This document shows positions 6,589 to 12,470 of a stretch of DNA of 14,386 nucleotides, piece after piece. The stretch is from Treponema sp. (GTDB lineage: Bacteria > Spirochaetota > Spirochaetia > Treponematales > Breznakiellaceae). The position numbers were made by a program, and so were the translations under genes. The stretch covers positions 1 through 14,386 of the forward strand of contig JAITAN010000193.1 of assembly GCA_031284105.1 (NCBI GenBank), given 5' to 3'. The stretch's first letter is position 1. Every line of letters begins with the position of its first letter. A model generated the notes under the pieces. That model saw only the letters and a program-made list of their open reading frames with translations. It did not search any database and was not told where the DNA came from.

Positions 6589-7752
6589 ATGATTAAGGTT
6601 CTGAATGCTTATACCGAAGAGATCGATGATGTAGAAACCGCCGTTTTGAGCCTGCTGGAACAGCTTGGGCCGGACAAGAATCTGTTAAAGAATTCCGCGG
6701 CCCTGGTTCACTGCTACTTTGAATTTATTGAATCCGGCGTGGTGGAAGAGCTGCACAAACGGCTCGGCATCCCTACCGTCGGGACAACCACAACGGCGCT
6801 GGGGGTTTCTGGGGTTATCGGGGACATGATGCTGTCCGTAACGGTGCTTACCAGCGACGACATCCGCTTTTCATCGGGCGTAAGCGGCGCGGTACATTCC
6901 GGCGAAATCGCAAAGCCCGTAACGGATGTGTACAAAGAGGTAACTGCGGGTTTTGCCGTAAAACCCGCGCTGTTATTAGCCTTCCCCCCGCTGCTCAAGG
7001 GGGAAGGCCAGGGGGGAGATGTCTTCGTCGCCGAACTGGATAAGGCGTCAGGAGGGGACATGCCCCTGTTTGGAACCCTGCCCATTACCAATGAAAGCGG
7101 GGAAAGGATGAGCGTGGTCATCTACGAGGGGAAAGTTTACGAGTCGTCGATGGCCCTGCTGGCGCTTTACGGCGATCTGAAGCCGGAATTCTACACCGTG
7201 GCGGTTACCGAAAAATCCTTCCAGGCAAAGCGCGCTAAAATTACGGGCGCAAAACTGAATATCATTGAAACGATAAACGGCATACCTGTTGACAAATACC
7301 TTGAAAGTATCGGCCTTCCGCCCGCTTCGGTTCCCTATAATATACCCCTGCTTCTCCATGAGGAGGACGGGTCAAAGGTATTCCGCACCGGACTAAAGGT
7401 TCATGATGACGGTTCTCTGAGCATAAGCGGCTTGATGCCGAAAAAGGCGGAAATATCTTTCTGTTCCATCGACGCCGGAGACGTGGTGGAATCCACGGGA
7501 AACCTACTGAAAAGCATAATGGAAAGCAATGCCGCGGAAAACAGGGGCGTTCTCATATACGCCTGCGGTTCCCGTTTTTGGATTTTAGGACCAAGATGGA
7601 GGGATGAGCTCGATAGCGCCGCTTCGGTTATCGGCATGTGGGTTCCCTGTCTTTTTGTCTATTCCGGCGGGGAAGTATTTCCAAGTATTCTCGAAAATGG
7701 AAACGTGTCGAACCACCTGCAAAATTTTTCGGTGATTGTATGCGTGCTTTAG
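6589..7752 (+). CDS. FIST N/FIST C-domain sensory protein
   Basis: 387 residues without signal peptide or membrane helix, so cytoplasmic. The N-terminal half (about 30-205) fits the FIST_N domain, with 'PTVGTTTTALGVSG' near residues 62-75 and the 'MPLFGTLP' strand at 158-165. The second half (about 215-385) fits FIST_C, ending in the family-typical 'VYSGGEVFP..LENG' followed by 'HLQNFSVIVCVL'. FIST domains are predicted ligand-sensing modules in bacterial signal transduction, and amino acids have been suggested as ligands. Here the protein stands alone, without a fused kinase, cyclase or methyl-accepting domain, so it would act through a partner; the hybrid kinase upstream is the obvious candidate (inference). 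AGAGGAG before the ATG is a strong ribosome binding site. A Pro/Gly-rich insert at residues 132-143 comes from a palindromic DNA element. A decayed copy of the gene follows directly. Confidence 0.88.
   Translation: MIKVLNAYTEEIDDVETAVLSLLEQLGPDKNLLKNSAALVHCYFEFIESGVVEELHKRLGIPTVGTTTTALGVSGVIGDMMLSVTVLTSDDIRFSSGVSGAVHSGEIAKPVTDVYKEVTAGFAVKPALLLAFPPLLKGEGQGGDVFVAELDKASGGDMPLFGTLPITNESGERMSVVIYEGKVYESSMALLALYGDLKPEFYTVAVTEKSFQAKRAKITGAKLNIIETINGIPVDKYLESIGLPPASVPYNIPLLLHEEDGSKVFRTGLKVHDDGSLSISGLMPKKAEISFCSIDAGDVVESTGNLLKSIMESNAAENRGVLIYACGSRFWILGPRWRDELDSAASVIGMWVPCLFVYSGGEVFPSILENGNVSNHLQNFSVIVCVL
6979..7008 (+). repeat. Intragenic palindromic element inside the FIST gene
   Basis: GCCTTCCCCC (6979-6988) and GGGGGAAGGC (6999-7008) form a perfect 10-bp stem around a 10-base loop, followed by GGGGGG. 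In frame it encodes FPPLLKGEGQGGD, a composition typical of C/G-run palindromes that have inserted into bacterial coding sequences. It falls in a loop of FIST_N and keeps the frame. Confidence 0.6.
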
Positions 7753-7770
7753 GAACGTCCCGTTCCTAAA
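7748..7770. repeat. 10-bp inverted repeat over the FIST stop codon
   Basis: TTTAGGAACG (7748-7757) and CGTTCCTAAA (7761-7770) are perfectly complementary with a three-base loop, and the TAG stop lies in the left arm. In the plus direction the stem is followed by an A-rich run instead of T, so it is a poor intrinsic terminator, though it may still slow polymerase or protect the 3' end. It lies just before the decayed second copy. Confidence 0.5.
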
Positions 7771-7779
7771 AATAAAAAC

Positions 7780-7952
7780 GGTACTCGGCGAAAAGGAAAA
7801 ATCAAACAAGGAAATAGGGATGATTACCATGTTGACGCTTATACCGAAGAGATCGATGGTGTAGTACCGCCATTTGCCTGCCGGAATCGTCAACGGCGGT
7901 TTACGGCGATGTGATGCCGAATTTTACACCGTTGCGGTTACTGAGAAATCCT
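7780..7952 (+). pseudogene. Decayed, internally deleted copy of the FIST gene and its leader
   Basis: The stretch 7780-7900 aligns with 6548-6665: the same spacer (CGGCGAAAAGGAAAAATCAA against CGGCGAATAAGGAAAAACAA), the same GGGATGATTA start, and a shared identical run from 7837 (GCTTATACCGAAGAGATCG). After about 7890 the match jumps to about 7163 of the intact gene (TTTACGGCGATNTGA, then ATTTTACACCGT for ATTCTACACCGT) and ends at GAAATCC near 7952. The internal part, about 500 bases of the intact gene, is missing, and small indels break the frame. The copy therefore arose by duplication including the end of the receiver gene, and then decayed. The repeat array begins about 40 bases later. 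Confidence 0.75.
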
Positions 7953-7993
7953 GCCCGCTGCCTATAACGCCGCTGGAGAACGCCCGTCTATGA

Positions 7994-8101
7994 GGTCTGA
8001 CCTACCGTTTGAGGTCTGACCTATCCTTGGAGGTCTGACCTATCCTTGGAGGTCCGACCTATCCTTGGAGGTCTGACCTATCCTTGGAGGTCTGCCCTAC
8101 C
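7994..8101 (+). repeat. 19-bp tandem array of AGGTC-T-GACCT palindromes, six copies
   Basis: Palindrome cores start at 7994, 8013, 8032, 8051, 8070 and 8089, an exact 19-bp period. The commonest unit is GGTCTGACCTATCCTTGGA. Copy 4 has a central C (GGTCCGACC) and copy 6 breaks the right arm (GGTCTGCCC). The spacers of copies 1 and 6 differ from the middle ones. Spacers are 8 bp and nearly identical, which excludes CRISPR. The single-base centre favours a protein site on DNA, or pairing between neighbouring units (GACCT with AGGTC over an 8-base loop) in RNA. Confidence 0.88.
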
Positions 8102-8153
8102 ATACTAATCTTGCATTGACCATACCGCACCGGCGGCGGGATTGATACCGAAA

Positions 8154-8229
8154 GGTCTGACCTGCCAATGAGGTCTGACCTGCTTTGCCGCCTTGTCTCC
8201 ATGCAGGTATACATCGGTGGATAATTGCG
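8154..8229 (+). repeat. Dispersed ~75-bp repeat, copy A
   Basis: Two AGGTC-T-GACCT palindromes 18 bp apart (8154 and 8172) are followed by a conserved tail. The 23 bases 8195-8217 (GTCTCCATGCAGG, then TATACATCGG) are identical to 11468-11490. The whole block aligns with 11432-11503, which lacks five bases in the second palindrome. Copy A ends about 30 bases before the HTH start codon; copy B lies after the ATPase terminator, in the same orientation. Confidence 0.8.
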
Positions 8230-8259
8230 TTTTTGTATTATACACATTAGGAGTGAGAT

Positions 8260-8475
8260 ATGAGCTTAACAGAAAAGATACGAATATTGCTTGTTAAGAG
8301 GGGTAATACATCATGTGTGGAATTAGCGAACCGGCTTGGAATGAGTAGCCCAAATTTATACGCCCGCCTCAAACGAGACAATTTTTCTCGAAAAGACTTA
8401 GAGCGGATAGCGTCTGTTCTTGATTGCGATCTCAATATATCGTTCACACTTAGAGACACCGGCGAGCAAGTATAG
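8260..8475 (+). CDS. Small Cro/CI-type helix-turn-helix regulator
   Basis: 71 residues. Residues about 4-60 form a compact HTH domain: 'LTEKIRILLVKRG', then 'VELANRLGMSSPNLYARLKRD' as the helix-turn-helix, and 'LERIASVLDCDLNISFTL' as the closing part. This matches the short single-domain Cro/CI-like regulators common in Firmicutes and spirochaetes, with no effector domain. TAGGAG eight bases before the ATG is a good ribosome binding site. Upstream lie the palindrome arrays; downstream, after 173 bases with their own promoter, the BMP lipoprotein gene. A role as regulator of that transport unit, or as the protein binding the palindromes, is possible but rests only on position. Alternatively it belongs to an otherwise lost mobile or toxin-antitoxin unit. 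Confidence 0.8.
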   Translation: MSLTEKIRILLVKRGNTSCVELANRLGMSSPNLYARLKRDNFSRKDLERIASVLDCDLNISFTLRDTGEQV

Positions 8476-8586
8476 CTACTACATCTTGTATGCCATCGGC
8501 TTTACATCACCATATATGCCACACTACATATTATACAAGCGGTCGTCAAAGACAATAAGAGAGCTGCGCTCCCGCGTACAAACCTC

Positions 8587-8616
8587 TTGTTTTTCTTGTA
8601 ATATTTAGTTTATAAT
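8587..8616 (+). promoter_or_regulatory. Predicted promoter of the BMP lipoprotein gene
   Basis: A perfect -10 box TATAAT lies at 8611-8616, with TTGTTT at 8587-8592 as a weak -35 box 18 bp upstream. Transcription would start near 8623, about 26 bases before the start codon, leaving room for little more than the strong ribosome binding site TAAGGAGG at 8636-8643. No riboswitch fits in so short a leader. Confidence 0.55.
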
Positions 8617-8648
8617 GCAACGCATAATTCTTTATTAAGGAGGATTTA

Positions 8649-9764
8649 ATGAGAAAGATACTCTTGCCACGCATAATGACTGCGCTTACGGTAAGTCTTT
8701 TGTTGTTTGTTTCCTGTTCAAAGAAAGAAACCGCTCAAGTTTCATCATCTGAAAAACAGATTACGGTACGGCTTTTAACCGATGCCGCCGGAGTTGACGA
8801 CAAGTCGTTCAACGCTGCCGCATGGCGGGGCATTTTACAGTTCTACGGTGATACATGGAATTCAACGCCGAACCGCGGCGCTCTTTACGATGTGATAGCA
8901 GCCCAAACTCAGGATATGTATATACCGATTCTGATGCAGACTGCGGATGAAACATACGATCTAGTCGTTGCGGCGGGCTTTGACTTTGCGGATGCGCTTG
9001 GTGAAGTAGCGGAGCGTACGCCGGATCAAAACTACCTTATGGTGGATGTTGACTGGATCGATCTGCCTAATGTGTTGAATGTGGTATTTGCGGAGCATGA
9101 AGGGTCCTATCTGGTCGGCGTTGCCGCGGCCCTTAAAGCAAAAGCTGACGGCATTACCGATCCCCGGTTCGGATTCATAGGCGGCATCGCGGATCCCACG
9201 ATCACCAAGTTTGAGATCGGCTATATTCAGGGTGTTCTATCGGTACTTCCTAACGCACGATTTGTGGAGTACTATGCAGGCGATTGGGGGCGTCCCGATC
9301 TTGCAAAGACGCAGGCAAAGAACTGGTATGATTCCGGCGTATATGCGATATACTCGGCCGCCGGCGGGACCGGCAACGGTACCATCGCTCAGGCAAAGGA
9401 ATACCGGCTACAGGGCAAGAACGTATGGGCAATCGGCGTAGATTCCGATCAGTATGAAGAAGGGCTTTACACCAATACGGATTCCGCGGTCCTTACATCT
9501 ATGATAAAACGGGTCGAATCGGCGCTGCTGTACGCGCTCACCGCCATGAAAAACGGTACGTTCAAAGGCGAAGTTATAACGCTTGATCTGAAAACTGATG
9601 GCGTAGACTTTGCCGCTACCAATACCAAGGAGCTTCCCCAGGATATTGTGGACCGGACCAATGCGGAAAAGGCGAAGATCATCGCCGGTACGATAAAAGT
9701 CGCGGCTACGCTTGATGAAGCGCGGGCAACGCCGAATTTCCCGCCTGATATTAGGGCTCAGTAA
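8649..9764 (+). CDS. BMP/TmpC-family substrate-binding lipoprotein
   Basis: 371 residues. The signal peptide ends in a lipobox FVSC with Cys23, giving a lipid-anchored binding protein. The rest is the BMP (basic membrane protein, PnrA/TmpC/RfuA-type) fold: 'VDDKSFN' (49-55) after the first strand, 'EHEGSYLVGVAAALKAK', 'FGFIGGIADPTITKFEIGY' (where relatives have GG.D.P.I..FE.GF), 'SAAGGTGNG' and 'WAIGVDSDQY'. Known relatives bind purine nucleosides (TmpC/PnrA) or riboflavin (RfuA); the ligand cannot be fixed here. The start is set by TAAGGAGG five bases upstream, and a TATAAT promoter precedes it. The ATPase gene follows after 78 bases that contain a strong hairpin. No permease gene follows, which is unusual for this family. 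Confidence 0.92.
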   Translation: MRKILLPRIMTALTVSLLLFVSCSKKETAQVSSSEKQITVRLLTDAAGVDDKSFNAAAWRGILQFYGDTWNSTPNRGALYDVIAAQTQDMYIPILMQTADETYDLVVAAGFDFADALGEVAERTPDQNYLMVDVDWIDLPNVLNVVFAEHEGSYLVGVAAALKAKADGITDPRFGFIGGIADPTITKFEIGYIQGVLSVLPNARFVEYYAGDWGRPDLAKTQAKNWYDSGVYAIYSAAGGTGNGTIAQAKEYRLQGKNVWAIGVDSDQYEEGLYTNTDSAVLTSMIKRVESALLYALTAMKNGTFKGEVITLDLKTDGVDFAATNTKELPQDIVDRTNAEKAKIIAGTIKVAATLDEARATPNFPPDIRAQ

Positions 9765-9776
9765 AAAATGGGAAAA

Positions 9777-9810
9777 TGGGGTATGGATTCCGCCTCCGCC
9801 CCATACCCCA
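9777..9810 (+). repeat. Intercistronic 10-bp hairpin between BMP and ATPase genes
   Basis: TGGGGTATGG (9777-9786) and CCATACCCCA (9801-9810) pair perfectly around a 14-base loop. It starts 12 bases after the lipoprotein stop and ends about 30 bases before the ATPase start, without a T-run. Hairpins in this place typically protect the upstream mRNA and keep binding protein in excess over ATPase (family knowledge; not shown here). Confidence 0.6.
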
Positions 9811-9842
9811 ACTCCAATTTCCAAAACATGAAGGAAGGTACC

Positions 9843-11360
9843 ATGCCGGCGCCTGCAATAGAAATGATCGATATAACAAAGACTTTCCCCGGAATTGTCG
9901 CAAACGATAGAGCGCGCCTGATGGTTGAACAAGGTGAAATTCACGCGCTGCTTGGAGAAAACGGCGCGGGAAAATCTATCCTCATGTCCATTCTTTTCGG
10001 TCTTTGTAAGCCGGATGGCGGAACGATCAAGATTCGCGGAAAGGAAGTTGCAATTAAGACGCCGAATGACGCTACGGCGCTCAAAATCGGCATGGTACAC
10101 CAGCACTTCAAACTGGTACACAACTTTACCGTTACGGAAAATGTCATACTTGGGCTTGAAAGCCGCAACAGGTTCGGTAATCTTGACCTTAAAAGCGCGG
10201 AGAAACGGGTTGCCGAGCTTTCGGGAATCTACGGGCTTGCGGTTGATCCAAAGGCGCGCATTGAAAACATCACCGTAGGTATGCAGCAGCGGGTGGAAAT
10301 CCTCAAAATTTTGTACCGGAATGCGGACATCCTCATCTTCGATGAGCCCACTTCGGTGCTTACTCCCCAAGAGATCGATGAACTCCTTGCGATTTTTCGT
10401 ACATTCAAGACCGAAGGCAAGACCATCGTATTTATTACCCACAAGCTCAAGGAAATAAAAGCGGCCGCGGACCGCTGTACCGTGCTTCGGCGCGGGAAAA
10501 CTATATGCACGGTCAACGTCGCCGATACCGGTGAACGGGAGCTTGCCGAAAGCATGGTAGGGAGGGCGGTGAATTTCCATATCGGCAAAAAACCTGCCGT
10601 TTTAGGTCGAGAGGTACTCGCGCTCGAACACCTTACGGTCATGTACGGTAAAGGCGTTCCTGCGGTACGCGATCTTTCTCTTGGCGTTCACGCGGGAGAA
10701 ATTGTCGGTATTGCGGGTATTGATGGTAACGGTCAATCGGAGCTGGTAGCGGCCGTCGCCGGTCTTATGCCGGTCGAATCGGGGCGCATCCTCTTGAACG
10801 GTAAGGATATTACGGGGAAACGTATCCGCGCCCGCAATGAAAGCGGCATGGGGTTGGTGCCGGAAGACCGCCATAAACATGGGCTTGCGCTTGATTTCCG
10901 CATTGACGAAAATTGTATTCTCAAAAACTTCAGAAAGTATCCCTATTCACGGTTCGGTTTTCTCCGTTTCCCTGCAATAGTTTCCCATGCGGAGGCGCTG
11001 ATTACCGAATTCGACATCCGCGCCGGAAACGGCGCCGCTACGCTTGCAAAATCCATGTCCGGCGGCAATCAGCAAAAGGTCGTCATCGCACGGGAAATAG
11101 ACCTTTCCCCGCAGCTCCTGATCGTATCCCAGCCTACACGCGGGCTTGACGTGGGTGCCATTGAGTACATACACAAACGCATCGTTGCCGAACGTGATAA
11201 GGGGCGGGCGGTACTGCTCGTGTCCTTTGAACTGGACGAAATCCTCGCGCTTTGCGACCGCATAGCGGCTATCTCAAAAGGAACCATTACGGGCATTGTG
11301 CCTGCGCAGGACGCCGACGAGCGGCGGATTGGGGCTATGATGGGCGGACTGACGGCATAG
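9843..11360 (+). CDS. Two-domain ABC ATPase of a nucleoside/sugar-type importer
   Basis: 505 residues from the ATG at 9843, which has AAGGAAGG just upstream. The frame is open to an ATG at 9768, but that start has no ribosome binding site and would add 25 unrelated residues and cover the hairpin. Domain 1: Walker A GENGAGKS (38-45), followed by Ile where relatives have Thr; signature 'VGMQQRVEILK' (145-155); Walker B ILIFDEP with Asp167 and Glu168; His200 of the H-loop. Domain 2: degenerate Walker A IDGNGQS (293-299), signature MSGGNQQK (405-412) and Walker B 'LLIVSQPTRGLD', the usual asymmetry of RbsA/YufO/RfuB-like ATPases. It should power uptake of the ligand caught by the BMP lipoprotein, but the two permease genes normally following are absent and the operon ends here. 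Confidence 0.92.
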   Translation: MPAPAIEMIDITKTFPGIVANDRARLMVEQGEIHALLGENGAGKSILMSILFGLCKPDGGTIKIRGKEVAIKTPNDATALKIGMVHQHFKLVHNFTVTENVILGLESRNRFGNLDLKSAEKRVAELSGIYGLAVDPKARIENITVGMQQRVEILKILYRNADILIFDEPTSVLTPQEIDELLAIFRTFKTEGKTIVFITHKLKEIKAAADRCTVLRRGKTICTVNVADTGERELAESMVGRAVNFHIGKKPAVLGREVLALEHLTVMYGKGVPAVRDLSLGVHAGEIVGIAGIDGNGQSELVAAVAGLMPVESGRILLNGKDITGKRIRARNESGMGLVPEDRHKHGLALDFRIDENCILKNFRKYPYSRFGFLRFPAIVSHAEALITEFDIRAGNGAATLAKSMSGGNQQKVVIAREIDLSPQLLIVSQPTRGLDVGAIEYIHKRIVAERDKGRAVLLVSFELDEILALCDRIAAISKGTITGIVPAQDADERRIGAMMGGLTA

Positions 11361-11400
11361 CGTTTCCGGCAAAGGCTGAAACGCTATGCCGAATTTTTTT
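11354..11400 (+). terminator. Rho-independent terminator after the ATPase gene
   Basis: GGCATAGCGTTTC (11354-11366) and GAAACGCTATGCC (11378-11390) form a perfect 13-bp stem with an 11-base loop, followed by GA and seven T (11394-11400). The ATPase stop TAG lies inside the left arm. This is the clearest terminator in the window and marks a complete transcription unit. Confidence 0.9.
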
Positions 11401-11431
11401 ACAATACGGGGCCGTTAGAACCGGTTTATGA

Positions 11432-11503
11432 GGTCTGACCTGCCTATGAGGTCTGCCTTGCCGCCTCGTCTCCATGCAGGTATACATCGGGGGGATACTT
11501 GCG
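11432..11503 (+). repeat. Dispersed ~75-bp repeat, copy B
   Basis: This aligns with copy A at 8154-8229 in the same orientation. The first palindrome is intact (GGTCTGACC at 11432) and the second has lost five bases (GGTCTGCC at 11450). The tail from 11468 to 11490 is identical to copy A. It begins about 30 bases after the ATPase terminator. Confidence 0.8.
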
Positions 11504-11512
11504 ATTATATAC

Positions 11513-11528
11513 GTTATGCCGGCATAAC
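11513..11528. repeat. 16-bp perfect palindrome
   Basis: GTTATGCCGGCATAAC is a perfect 16-base dyad with no central spacer, ten bases after repeat copy B. It could be a binding site for a dimeric protein. There is no gene start within 150 bases, so a target is not evident. Confidence 0.5.
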
Positions 11529-11694
11529 TAGTCCTGCACACCCATGCGGGATAAGTCTGATGGTTTGAAGTAGCCGTACGTACCGCTGCGGTAGAAATGC
11601 GTCCCTTCCGGTTTAGAAGCGTATCCCGCTATGATAGAAGCGCGCGCCGCGTAAACGCGGGAAAGACCGCTGCCGTTGCGGGGGGTGAAACCGC

Positions 11695-11814
11695 GTGGTA
11701 TGGAGATTGGAGTTGAAGACGTATGCCTCTAGGCCGGTTGACGAGAACCTGTTGTACGTGGATGAAGCCGCCGGTTCGTTCAGGGGTATTGCTTTTTTAT
11801 CGGAAGAGCGGTAG
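11695..11814 (+). CDS. Possible 39-residue ORF directly upstream of rbfA
   Basis: A GTG at 11695, preceded by GGGGGGTGAAACC, opens a 39-codon frame ending in TAG at 11812. It is in the same frame as rbfA, nine bases before its GTG start. The product contains 'YASRPVDENLLYVDEAAG' and looks more like coding sequence than the surrounding DNA, but matches nothing I recognise. It could be a leader peptide coupled to rbfA, the worn C-terminal end of a lost upstream gene, or chance. Confidence 0.28.
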   Translation: MVWRLELKTYASRPVDENLLYVDEAAGSFRGIAFLSEER

Positions 11815-11823
11815 TATGATCGC

Positions 11824-12192
11824 GTGGAACACAGATTAGAACGGCTTGGGACGCTTATTCAAGAAATAACCGGCAAACTCATAGTTGAGGGCAAGATAAA
11901 AGACCCCCGTGTACATCCCTTTCTTTCCGTTACGCGGGTTGAGGTATCCAAAGATTTGACATGGGCCGACGCTTATGTCTCAACATTCCGCAGCGAGTCC
12001 AATTTGGACAAAGGCGTTGCCGGTTTGCAGAGCGCGGCGGGTTTTATTCAGACGCAGCTTGCCCGTGAGATGCACATACGACAGACGCCGAAACTCCGGT
12101 TTCACGCGGATGTGAACCTTAAAGACGCGTTTGAATTGATACAGAAAATTGATGAAATTGCAGCGGAAACCGCGGAAAGCAAGAAAGCTTAA
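11824..12192 (+). CDS. rbfA: Ribosome-binding factor A
   Basis: 122 residues, the usual size of RbfA. The protein is a single KH-like domain that binds the 30S subunit, helps the 5' end of 16S rRNA mature, and matters in the cold. The opening 'EHRLERLGTLIQEITGKLI' corresponds to the family's 'RLE..N..I..EI..II', and the core 'DPRVHPFLSVTRVEVSKDLTWADAYVS' and later 'TPKLRFHAD' are characteristic. The start is GTG; GGAAGAG is 16 bases away, so initiation may depend on translation from upstream. The usual neighbours infB and truB are not in the window: upstream is spacer, downstream tRNA-Cys 59 bases on, which may be cotranscribed. The tail (residues 105-122) is Lys/Glu/Ala-rich as often seen. 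Confidence 0.92.
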   Translation: MEHRLERLGTLIQEITGKLIVEGKIKDPRVHPFLSVTRVEVSKDLTWADAYVSTFRSESNLDKGVAGLQSAAGFIQTQLAREMHIRQTPKLRFHADVNLKDAFELIQKIDEIAAETAESKKA

Positions 12193-12251
12193 AAAATGCG
12201 CGAAGAGACTAGACAAAAAAAGAAAAAATTGATAGTATTTTTTTTATTAGC

Positions 12252-12323
12252 GGCGCCGTACCCAAGTGGTAAGGGAGAGGTCTGCAAAACCTTTATACAG
12301 CAGTTCGATTCTGCTCGGCGCCT
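12252..12323 (+). tRNA. trnC: tRNA-Cys (anticodon GCA)
   Basis: All arms can be folded by eye. The acceptor GGCGCCG (12252-12258) pairs with CGGCGCC (12316-12322). The D arm is CCC..GGG, the anticodon stem GAGGT/ACCTT has loop CTGCAAA giving GCA, and the T arm AGCAG/CTGCT encloses TTCGATT. The discriminator is T (U73), the known identity base of tRNA-Cys. The 3' CCA is not encoded and must be added. The gene is convergent with gltD and follows rbfA on the same strand. Confidence 0.96.
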
Positions 12324-12470
12324 TAGACACGCTTGCCGCATATAAAACAAAGAAATGATGTTCCTTCCTTTTTTTCATTTGAAAATCCCGCCATGCCGGT
12401 GCTTTTGTACATCGGTATAGAGAAAGGGTTTTATCAGTTCGCCGCGCCGCAACACGCCGTTTCTTGCGTT

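Larger units (their letters stand above)
7753..8259. other. Spacer with FIST remnant and repeat arrays
   Basis: About 500 bases with no intact gene. In order it holds an inverted repeat over the FIST stop, the FIST pseudogene, the 19-bp palindromic tandem array (7994-8101), about 50 bases without recognised features, and one copy of a roughly 75-bp dispersed repeat (8154-8229) that runs up to the leader of the small HTH gene. The minus-strand frame across 8059-8247 only translates the repeats. Confidence 0.6.
11401..11694. other. Gene-free spacer before rbfA
   Basis: Apart from repeat copy B and the 16-bp palindrome I see no gene in this stretch. The part from about 11530 to 11690 has GC-rich short inverted segments (for example CGCGCGCCGCG near 11641) but no tRNA-like or riboswitch-like fold that I can support by eye. 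Confidence 0.4.

Noticed and set aside
7994..8101. CRISPR-like array
   Set aside because: Spacers are only 8 bp and nearly identical to each other, and no cas gene is present. It is a simple tandem repeat.
8059..8247. Minus-strand ORF sharing the peptide PPMYTCMETRRQ with one at 11335-11541
   Set aside because: The shared peptide comes only from the DNA repeat copies A and B. The frames differ outside it and lack ribosome binding sites.
8476..8648. Riboswitch in the leader of the BMP operon
   Set aside because: The TATAAT promoter lies only about 33 bases before the start codon, and no aptamer-like fold or expression platform is visible.
9408..10580. Long minus-strand open frame opposite the BMP and ATPase genes
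   Set aside because: It runs antisense across two clear genes and has no motif of its own.
12229..12251. Separate promoter for tRNA-Cys (TTGATA near 12229)
   Set aside because: No -10 box fits at normal spacing before the tRNA; cotranscription with rbfA is as likely.
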